DNA from: Clostridia bacterium
Lineage (GTDB): Bacteria > Bacillota > Clostridia > TANB77 > CAG-508
NCBI GenBank assembly: GCA_900753165.1
Contig: CAADYC010000030.1
Span: 1 to 13,040 of the forward strand
DNA length: 13,040 bases
Reading direction: 5' to 3'
Shown here: in pieces, positions 6,788 to 13,040 of the stretch
Layout of the letters: every line of letters begins with the position of its first letter
Position numbering within the stretch: the first letter of the stretch is position 1
Translations under genes and position numbers: made by a program
The notes under the pieces: generated by a model
The model's input: the letters and a program-made list of their open reading frames with translations, nothing else
The model's database searches: none
Told to the model about the DNA's origin: nothing

Positions 6788-8106
6788 TATTTTATTTTGA
6801 AAATATCACATTTTGAAATATTTTCAATAGAATTTTCTATCTGTTCACCAGTTTTCATGTTTTTTATCTTAATAATTCCTGTGTTTACTTCATCTTCTCC
6901 AACTACTATAACATAAGGAATTTCTAATTTATCGGCATATTTCATTTTTGCTTTTAACTTTTTATCATTTAAGAAAATTTCTGTATTAATTCCATTATTT
7001 CTTAAGTCACTTGCTAATTTTATAGGAACTGTCATATCTTCAACCATTGGAACTATTAATACTTCTGCAATTGATTTTTTATTTGCTTTTATTAAATTTA
7101 ATTCATTTAATTTATAGAATAATCTAGTTAAACCAATTGATATTCCTACACCTGGCAATTTTTTATCAGTATAGTTTTCTGCTAAATTCTCATATCTTCC
7201 CCCTGAACATACACTTCCAAGTTCTCTATATTCATTCAAAAATGTTTCATAAACTGTTCCTGTGTAATAATCAAGTCCTCTAGCAATTGTTAAATCAACT
7301 TTAAAATTATTGTCTGGAATTCCAAATAATCTTACATATTTAACAACTTCTGTAAGTTCTTCAAGTCCTGTTTTGAATGCTTCATTTTCAATATTTAAAT
7401 TTTGAAGCTTTTGTAATTTTTCATCTGTTGTTCCTTCAATTTCGATAAAATCTAATATTTTATTTATTGATTCTGTTGGAACTTCTATTTTTTCTAATTC
7501 TTCTATTACAGCTTCTTTCCCTATTTTCTCTATTTTGTCTATTATTCTTAGAATTTCAACTGCATTTTTTTGTTGTTCTAAACTTTCAAATAAACCATTA
7601 AATAATTTTCTGTTATTTATCTTTATTGTAAAATCATCAAATCCTAATTCTTTAAATACATTGTAAATTACACTTGGAAGTTCTGCATCATTTATTATGC
7701 TTAGTTTCTCATCTCCAATTATGTCTATGTCACATTGATAAAATTCACGAAATCTTCCTTTTTGTGTTCTTTCTCCACGATATACTTTTCCAATTTGATA
7801 TCTTCTAAATGGGAAACTTAAATTTCCATAGTTTTTTGCTACATATTTTGCAAGTGGTACTGTTAAATCAAATCTCATTGATATATCAGTATCTCCTTTT
7901 TCAAATCTATATATTTGCTTTTCTGTTTCTCCTCCAGCTTTTGCAAGTAATACTTCTGATAGTTCTAGTATTGGTGTGTCTAGTGGTAAAAATCCAAATT
8001 TTTGATATGTTTTTTCTATTTTTTGTTTTATTTGTTCAAATAATATTTGTTCATTTGGCATTAGTTCCATAAACCCTGCCAATGTTCTTGGTTCTGTTTT
8101 GCTCAT
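6787..8106 (-). CDS. hisS: Histidyl-tRNA synthetase
   Basis: This class II aminoacyl-tRNA synthetase (439 residues) attaches histidine to tRNA-His. Visible are motif 2 (FRRYQIGKVYRGERTQKGR, about 99-118, continuing FREFYQCDIDIIG), the histidine-specific motif RGLDYYTGTVYE (276-287), SGGRYENL (301-308), motif 3 (VGISIGLTRL, 320-329) and the anticodon-binding domain (about 347-437). The N-terminus reads PRTLAGFMELMPNE where many HisRS have PRGTQD; I recall this variant from other clostridial HisRS. AGAGGAAAT precedes the ATG. It is the last gene of the recJ-rel-hydrolase-hisS operon, 67 bases after the hydrolase. I saw no T-box leader in that gap, which holds repeat copy B. Confidence 0.96.
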   Translation of the reverse strand: MSKTEPRTLAGFMELMPNEQILFEQIKQKIEKTYQKFGFLPLDTPILELSEVLLAKAGGETEKQIYRFEKGDTDISMRFDLTVPLAKYVAKNYGNLSFPFRRYQIGKVYRGERTQKGRFREFYQCDIDIIGDEKLSIINDAELPSVIYNVFKELGFDDFTIKINNRKLFNGLFESLEQQKNAVEILRIIDKIEKIGKEAVIEELEKIEVPTESINKILDFIEIEGTTDEKLQKLQNLNIENEAFKTGLEELTEVVKYVRLFGIPDNNFKVDLTIARGLDYYTGTVYETFLNEYRELGSVCSGGRYENLAENYTDKKLPGVGISIGLTRLFYKLNELNLIKANKKSIAEVLIVPMVEDMTVPIKLASDLRNNGINTEIFLNDKKLKAKMKYADKLEIPYVIVVGEDEVNTGIIKIKNMKTGEQIENSIENISKCDIFKIK

Positions 8107-8128
8107 AATTATTTCCTCTCTCTATTTT

Positions 8129-8161
8129 TTCGGGATTGAAGACCCGTCCCCCAATCCCGAA
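8129..8161 (-). repeat. Dispersed GC-rich intergenic repeat, copy B
   Basis: The arms TTCGGGATT (8129-8137) and AATCCCGAA (8153-8161) form a perfect 9-bp stem around a 15-base G-rich loop whose minus strand reads GGGGGACGGGTCTTC. It is the better preserved of two copies (see 3625-3651). It lies between the hydrolase gene and hisS. On the minus strand the stem is followed by A-residues, so it should not terminate the operon. Confidence 0.7.
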
Positions 8162-8173
8162 TTTTTATATATT

Positions 8174-8824
8174 TTACCACATTTTAGGCTTTAATTCAAG
8201 ATAAATTGGCTTTTCATCTTTAAGCATTGTAGCCTTTCCATGTCCTGGATAAATAAAAGTATCATCTGGTAAAATTAAAATTTTATTAACAATTGAATTC
8301 ATTATATCTTCTCTACTTGATGTTGGTAAATCAGTTCTTCCCCATGTTCCAGCAAAAATTGTATCACCAGAAAATAAACATTTTTCTTTTTCACAATAAA
8401 GTGATGTACTTCCAGCTGTGTGTCCAGGAGTATGGATTACTCTAAATTCTAATTCCCCTAAATGGATTAAATCATTATCATCAATTCTAGAATCTGCTTC
8501 TAATTCTATTTCTGGTAATCCTATATATTCTGATAAATTTATATCAACATCATTTAGTCCTTTACTATCAATTCTATGTATTAAAATTTTACCACCACAA
8601 CGCCTTTTTAATTCATTTACACCTGCTATATGGTCTCCATGGCAATGTGTTAAATATATGTATTTTAATTTTCCTTTAAATACATTTTTTATTAAATCCT
8701 CAATTTTATCTACATCACCGGCTGGATCTATTACCATTATCTCTTTGCTATCTTCATCAAAAATCACATAGCAATTTGTTTTATCACCTATCCATGTATC
8801 TATCTTTAGTTCTTTTAAAATCAT
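8174..8824 (-). CDS. Metallo-beta-lactamase-fold hydrolase (glyoxalase II-like)
   Basis: The 216-residue protein is a soluble metallo-hydrolase of the glyoxalase II/YcbL type. The two-metal site is complete: THCHGDH (59-65; His60, His62, Asp64, His65), His135 in HTPGHTAGS, Asp154 in FSGDTIF and His195 in YPGHG. It lacks the C-terminal substrate domain of classical glyoxalase II, so the substrate is not settled; thioester hydrolysis such as S-lactoylglutathione-type substrates is known for relatives. AGAGGAAT precedes the ATG. It lies 69 bases after rel and before hisS, and hydrolases of this kind are common at this place in clostridial rel-hisS blocks, where dtd and hemZ often also occur; neither is seen here. 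Confidence 0.88.
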   Translation of the reverse strand: MILKELKIDTWIGDKTNCYVIFDEDSKEIMVIDPAGDVDKIEDLIKNVFKGKLKYIYLTHCHGDHIAGVNELKRRCGGKILIHRIDSKGLNDVDINLSEYIGLPEIELEADSRIDDNDLIHLGELEFRVIHTPGHTAGSTSLYCEKEKCLFSGDTIFAGTWGRTDLPTSSREDIMNSIVNKILILPDDTFIYPGHGKATMLKDEKPIYLELKPKMW

Positions 8825-8893
8825 ATTTTTATTCCTCTCTTATATGGTATATATAATTTGACGTAGTCCAAAATTGTAATTATTTTTCAACCA

Positions 8894-11086
8894 CTATCTT
8901 CTAACTTCGTAAACACTATCCACTTTTTTAATATTTCTGATTACTTTATTTAATTCTTCAATATTCTCAACTTCAAGGTCAATATCCATAATAGCAATTC
9001 TTTCTTTAGTTGTCTTTGTACTAACTCCCATAAGATTTGCCTTAGTTTCTTTAATACTATTCAATATATCAACTAATAATCCTTTTCTATCATTTGCTAA
9101 TGCTTCTATTGTTACATTATAGTTTTCTTTTGCTTCTTCATACCATTTAACATCTATTATTCTATTCTCTTCTGTTAATAGGTCTTTTACATTTACACAA
9201 TCTTTTCTATGTACAGATACTCCTCTTCCTTTTGTAATGTATCCTATTATTTCGTCTCCTGGTAGTGGGTTACAACATTTTGAAAGTTTGACTAAACAGT
9301 TGTCAATTCCTTCTACCACAACACCTGAGCTTGAAGGCTTTTGTTTACGCTCTTTTTGTTTTCTTAGTTCTTCAATTTTTTCTTCAACATTTTCTTCTTG
9401 ATGTTCTTTTCTATATTCTTGTAGCATTCTTGCAATTACCTTAACTGCAGAATTTGCTCCAAATCCAACTGCCGCGTACATGTCTTCAATGTTTTTATAT
9501 TTATATTTATCAAGCATTGCATCTATATATTCTTGTTTGAATAAATCTGCATGTGACATTCCAATTCTTTTTATTTCTTTTTCTATTAAATCTTTTCCTT
9601 TTTCAATATTTTCTGATTTTTCTGCTCTTTTGAACCATCCATTTATCTTGTTTTTAGCTTTTGTACTTTTTACAAATTTAAGCCAATCTCTACTTGGTCC
9701 TTTTGAATTATCTGATGTAATTATTTCAATGATGTCTCCACTTTTTAGTGGTGTTATAATTGGCATCATTTTACTGTTTATTTTACATCCTGTCATATGA
9801 TTTCCAATTTCTTCGTGTATGCTGTATGCAAAATCTATTGGTGTTGCATTTCTTGGTAATATTTTTATAGCTCCTTTTGGTGTAAATACATAAACTTCAT
9901 CTTCAAATAATTCTGTTTTTAGTGTTGCCAAGAATTCTTGTGGGTCTTGCATATCTTTTTGCCATTCTAGTGATTCTCTGAGCCAAGCTAATTTGTCTTC
10001 TTCTACTTTTACAGATTGTTTTTTTCCAAAATAGCTTGCTTCTTTATATGCCCAGTGTGCTGCAATACCATATTCTGCAACTCTGTGCATGTCCCATGTA
10101 CGGATTTGGACTTCAAATGGTGTTCCTTTATCACCTAATAATGTTGTATGTATTGATTGATACATATTTGGTTTTGGTACTGCTATATAGTCTTTAAATC
10201 TTCCTGGCATTGGGCTATACATTTCGTGCACAACTCCAAGTGCTGCATAACAATCTTTTATTGAGTTAACTAATATACGTAGTGCAAATAGATCATATAT
10301 TTGGTCTAGTGTTTTGTTGTCTCTTTTCATTTTTCTATATATACTATATAAATGCTTTGCACGTCCTGTTACTTCTGCATCAATATGTTGTTTTTTTAAC
10401 TGAACTCGTATATCGTCCATTATTTTTTCTATAAATTTAAGTCTTTCTTCTCTCTTTTTATTTATTCCTTCAACTAATTCGTGATATTCTTCAGGATATA
10501 AATATTTAAAAGATAAATCCTCTAACTCCCATTTCATAGAATATAGACCTAGACGATTTGCAAGTGGTGCATATATTTCCATTGTTTCTTTTGCATTTGC
10601 AATTTGTCTATCTCTTTTTAAATATTTCAAAGTTCTCATATTATGAAGTCTATCTGCAATTTTTAGTATTATAACCCTGATATCTTTTCCCATTGCTAAA
10701 AACATTTTTCTGTAATCTTCAACTTGTTGTTCTTCAACGGTTGTAAATTGCATTGCTTCTAGCTTTGTAACCCCTGCAACCATATCTGCAATTTCGTCAC
10801 CAAAATCTCTTCTTAAATCTGCATCTGTTGCATCTGTGTCTTCTACTACATCATGTAAAAGTGCTGCACATATTGTTGCTTCGTCTAATCCTACTCCAGC
10901 TAATATATATGCTACATTTAATGGATGTATTATATATGGTTCTCCAGACCTTCTTTTTTGGTCTCCGTGATGTTCTACTGCATAGTTATATGCTTTTATT
11001 ATTAGTTTTGTATCAACTCTTTTACTTGTTTCTTTCTTTTTTGATATTACATCTTGTATTGTTATATCTTTACTATTTTCTTGCAA
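8894..11086 (-). CDS. rel: Bifunctional (p)ppGpp synthetase/hydrolase Rel
   Basis: This long RSH enzyme (730 residues from the chosen start) makes and degrades the alarmone (p)ppGpp. Numbered from GTG 11095, the domains are: HD hydrolase (about 30-190) with RRSGEPYIIHP and HDVVEDTD (His81-Asp82); synthetase (about 240-350) with GRAKHLYSIYRKM, RFKDYIAVPKPNMYQS and EVQIRT; TGS (399-460); a conserved Cys region (Cys600, 607, 608, 633); and ACT (about 660-733). The RFKD motif, in place of the EFDD of RelA, marks a bifunctional enzyme. The open frame reaches GTG 11095, but that codon is inside the Shine-Dalgarno AAGGGGTGA (11100-11092), so TTG 11086, 5 bases downstream, is the likelier start. It lies 39 bases after recJ in the same operon. 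Confidence 0.95.
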   Translation of the reverse strand: MQENSKDITIQDVISKKKETSKRVDTKLIIKAYNYAVEHHGDQKRRSGEPYIIHPLNVAYILAGVGLDEATICAALLHDVVEDTDATDADLRRDFGDEIADMVAGVTKLEAMQFTTVEEQQVEDYRKMFLAMGKDIRVIILKIADRLHNMRTLKYLKRDRQIANAKETMEIYAPLANRLGLYSMKWELEDLSFKYLYPEEYHELVEGINKKREERLKFIEKIMDDIRVQLKKQHIDAEVTGRAKHLYSIYRKMKRDNKTLDQIYDLFALRILVNSIKDCYAALGVVHEMYSPMPGRFKDYIAVPKPNMYQSIHTTLLGDKGTPFEVQIRTWDMHRVAEYGIAAHWAYKEASYFGKKQSVKVEEDKLAWLRESLEWQKDMQDPQEFLATLKTELFEDEVYVFTPKGAIKILPRNATPIDFAYSIHEEIGNHMTGCKINSKMMPIITPLKSGDIIEIITSDNSKGPSRDWLKFVKSTKAKNKINGWFKRAEKSENIEKGKDLIEKEIKRIGMSHADLFKQEYIDAMLDKYKYKNIEDMYAAVGFGANSAVKVIARMLQEYRKEHQEENVEEKIEELRKQKERKQKPSSSGVVVEGIDNCLVKLSKCCNPLPGDEIIGYITKGRGVSVHRKDCVNVKDLLTEENRIIDVKWYEEAKENYNVTIEALANDRKGLLVDILNSIKETKANLMGVSTKTTKERIAIMDIDLEVENIEELNKVIRNIKKVDSVYEVRR

Positions 11087-11091
11087 TTTAT

Positions 11092-11100
11092 TCACCCCTT
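11092..11100 (-). promoter_or_regulatory. Ribosome binding site that decides the rel start
   Basis: Minus-strand AAGGGGTGA pairs with the 16S rRNA tail with one mismatch. It contains the GTG at 11095-11093, which therefore cannot be a well-placed start; TTG at 11086-11084 is at normal distance. Confidence 0.6.
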
Positions 11101-11134
11101 TTTTGTCAATAGGAATGCACCTTTTGACAACTTT

Positions 11135-12822
11135 TTATATTGACTTCATTACATCTTTAAGATTAATTTGCAAACTATCAACACCATTAAAACTATTAAT
11201 TTCCAAAGTTCCAACAACATCAATTTTATCACCAATTCTATATTCATCAGCTAAATATCCTAAGTTAAAACCTATTGCATTTATAATTGAATTACCATCT
11301 TTTAAAGTTAATTTAATATGTTTACCCTCTGATAAACTTCTTATTGAATCTATTTTTAAATTTTTAAATGCAAATATTGGCATTTTATTACCTTCTCCAA
11401 AAGGTTCTAATTGTTTTAAACTTTCTACTATTTCTCTATTTATCTCATTTAAATTAATTTTTGCATCAACATTTATAATAGGTACTATCTCATCTATTTT
11501 TGCTTCTTTTGCAATTTGTTCAAGTTCATTTGCAAAATCTGTAAATTTATCTCTTTTTATTGTAATTCCTATTGCCATGCTATGTCCACCAAATTTTTCA
11601 ATTGTATCTTGGCATTTCATTAATGCATCATGCAAATCAAATCCTGGAATACTTCTACCAGAGCCTTTTGCCAAATCATCTTCATAACATAGTAAAATAC
11701 TTGGTTTAAAATATAAATCTGTTATTTTTGAAGATACAATTCCAATTACTCCATGGTGCCAATTTTCTCCACCTACAACTATTGCACAATTTTCGTACAA
11801 CTTATTTTTTTCAATTTGATTTACTGCATCTTCATAAATAGATTTTTCTTTTTCTTGTCTCATTTTATTATAATCATTTAATTTTTTTGTTAAATCATTT
11901 ACTTCGTAGATATCTTTTGATAAAAATAGTTTTAATGCTTCATCAGCATGTCCCATTCTTCCACATGCATTTATTCGTGGTGCAACTCCAAATGATATTG
12001 TTGTTGAATCTAAATTTTTATATCCTGATGACATTATTAGTGATTTTAGTCCCATATTTTTTGTTTGTGCTACTAACATTAATCCTAATTTTGTTATAAC
12101 TCTATTTTCATCTACCAATGGTACTATGTCTGATATTGTTCCAACACAGATAATATCTAAATATTTTAAATATTCTTTTTCATCTAATCCTAATTTTATT
12201 CCGTAATGCTTGTATTAATTTAAATACAACTCCTACTCCTGCTAAATCTCTACAAGGATATTTATTGTCTTTTCTTTTTGCATCAACAACTGCAATTGCT
12301 TTAGGCAATTCATCTCCCACTTCATGGTGGTCTGTTACTATTGTCTCAATTCCGAATAGAATTAGCATATTCTATTTCTTCTATTCCAGAAATTCCTGTA
12401 TCTACTGTTATCATTAATGTGTAATTTTCTTTTGATATATAATCTATTGCCGGTTTATTTAATCCATATCCTTCTTCAAGTCTATTTGGAATATATGAGT
12501 CGACTTGCAATCCTCTGTCTTCTAAAAAGCTTTTTAGTACTGTTATACTTGTTATTCCATCAACATCATAATCTCCATAAATTATTGTTTTTTCGTTTGT
12601 TTTTATTGCTTTTAATATTCTTTCAACTGCAATATTCATATCTGGCATTAAAAATGGGTCGTGAAAGTTTCTTCTTGTTGGGTGTAAAAATACTTCAATA
12701 TTTTCATCTTTTATTTTTCTATTTACTATTATTGTTGATAATAGTTGACTTATTTTGTATTTTTCTGCTATTTTATTTACTTCTTCTGTGTTAGCTTCAT
12801 ATATTTGCCATTTTTTATTCAT
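11135..12822 (-). CDS. recJ: Single-strand DNA exonuclease RecJ, split by two +1 frame changes
   Basis: RecJ is the 5'-3' single-strand exonuclease of recombination and mismatch repair. The coding sequence lies in three frames: 12822 to about 12355, 12353 to about 12204, and 12202 to 11135. Joining them by skipping one C at 12354 and one at 12203 gives a continuous 561-residue protein. All DHH motifs are intact: YGDYDVDG (I), TVDTGIS (II), TDHHE (III), LAGVGVVFKL (IV), GTISDIVPL (V), and the DHHA1 part with GGENWHHGVIGIVSSK, KGSGRSIPGFD and FGGHSMAIG. There are no other lesions. Both breaks are at CGG-AAT, where CGG is otherwise unused in the window. GGAGAAAGG precedes the ATG at 12822. A standard pipeline would call it a frameshifted pseudogene; I favour a functional gene read by frameshifting or, second, assembly error. 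It heads the operon with rel 39 bases downstream. Confidence 0.85.
12201..12203 (-). other. Second +1 shift site in recJ (CGG codon)
   Basis: In the frame used before this point the minus strand reads GCA TTA CGG AAT. Skipping the C (position 12203) gives GCA TTA GGA ATA and continues as ALGIKLGLDEKEYLKYLD into the GTISDIVPL motif. Staying in frame ends at a TGA eight codons on. Confidence 0.6.
12352..12354 (-). other. First +1 shift site in recJ (CGG codon)
   Basis: The zero frame reads TCT ATT CGG AAT TGA, so translation would stop two codons after CGG. Skipping the C (position 12354) gives TCT ATT GGA ATT GAG, that is EYANSIGIETIVTDHHE, which runs straight into the DHH motif with normal family spacing. 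Confidence 0.65.
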
Positions 12823-12909
12823 ACCTTTCTCCTTTTTTTACTTTTCATATATTGTATAACATTTTAGGCTTTTTTTAAAGTCTTTTTTTAAATTTAATAT
12901 GGTTTTATT

Positions 12910-13011
12910 GAACAAATATTACATTTATTAAATTGTAAGAACAAATCTGAAAAAATCAAAAATTTTTTCAGTAAATTTGTTCGTGCGCGAAAATTTATGA
13001 AATAAATTTTC
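12910..13011. repeat. Tandem hairpins upstream of recJ
   Basis: Two neighbouring inverted repeats are visible. The first has arms GAACAAAT plus CTGAAAAAAT (12939-12956) and ATTTTTTCAG plus ATTTGTTC (12962-12982), 18 bp in all with a 3-base bulge. The second is a perfect 10-bp stem, GAAAATTTAT (12989-12998) with ATAAATTTTC (13002-13011). GAACAAAT also occurs at 12910-12917 as a direct repeat. GTGCGCG (12983-12989 on the plus strand) between the hairpins is unusually GC-rich for this DNA. The region could be a leader, a terminator of a gene beyond the edge, or a small palindromic element. The rest of 12823-13040 shows only the recJ ribosome binding site and AT-rich DNA. Confidence 0.5.
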
Positions 13012-13040
13012 TGTGCAATGTAGTTTTATATATTAGGAAA

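Noticed and set aside
8107..8173. T-box leader in front of hisS
   Set aside because: The gap is only 67 bases and is filled by the repeat; no T-box sequence or antiterminator is seen.
11103..11130. TTGTCAA/TTGACAA inverted repeat between recJ and rel as a terminator or promoter
   Set aside because: It has 7-bp arms with a 14-base loop, no T-run on the minus strand and no -10 at the right distance from TTGACA. It may be chance in AT-rich DNA.
11103..11687. 194-codon open frame on the plus strand opposite the recJ C-terminus
   Set aside because: It lies wholly within recJ coding sequence and the short recJ-rel gap, shows Ile/Ser/Phe-rich low-complexity content and no family motif.
12317..12330. 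Small hairpin after the first recJ shift site as a frameshift stimulator
   Set aside because: CCAC/GTGG is only 4 bp and falls in codons for the invariant DHH motif, so it needs no extra explanation.
12180..12368. Separate small gene of 62 residues
   Set aside because: Its residues 6-55 are the middle of RecJ (TDHHE and LAGVGVVFKL motifs). The rest is out-of-frame reading around the two shift sites.

Overview
The window comes from a very AT-rich, Gram-positive-type anaerobe, most likely an uncultured gut-type member of the Clostridia (Bacillota). The reasons are strong GGAGG-type ribosome binding sites, a class III (oxygen-sensitive) ribonucleotide reductase with its radical-SAM activase, a MurT/GatD cell-wall amidation enzyme, a bifunctional Rel of the Firmicutes type and a clostridial-type HisRS. 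Roughly 95% of the window is genes or their control sites; no stretch of more than 300 bases lacks a gene. I see no tRNA, rRNA, CRISPR array or insertion sequence.

Layout. Positions 1-244 (minus) hold the N-terminus of a type IV prepilin-like protein that runs off the left edge. It is divergent from a small XRE-type repressor (371-619, plus), with a perfect palindrome between them. A terminator at 642-674 and a good promoter at 695-723 lead to a 743-residue single-chain fusion of MurT and GatD (803-3034, plus). A two-way terminator (3040-3064) separates this from the convergent nrdD-nrdG pair (5783 down to 3078, minus). A Crp/Fnr-family regulator (6060-6692, plus) is divergent from nrdD; the 276-bp gap carries a strong promoter with a perfect 14-bp palindrome over its -35 element and a CRP-like site upstream of the nrdD promoter. 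A 25-bp perfect inverted repeat (6726-6787) closes this gene and the convergent operon recJ - rel - metallo-beta-lactamase-fold hydrolase - hisS (12822 down to 6787, minus). That order is a shortened form of a block common in Clostridia. The right edge (12900-13040) holds tandem hairpins upstream of recJ.

The most interesting signal is recJ. It is intact in every motif but is split over three frames by two separate +1 shifts. At both places the zero frame meets a CGG codon followed by AAT, and skipping exactly the C restores a glycine GGA codon and a continuous RecJ of 561 residues. By eye I find no other in-frame CGG among roughly 3,900 codons in the window. This suggests that CGG is an unassigned or barely decoded codon here and that recJ is read through +1 frameshifting at it. 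Assembly error and pseudogene decay are the competing explanations.

How the genes work together: nrdDG supplies dNTPs without oxygen and is probably controlled by the divergent Crp-type regulator; Rel handles the (p)ppGpp response next to tRNA-histidine charging; RecJ serves recombination repair; MurT-GatD amidates lipid II in peptidoglycan synthesis.
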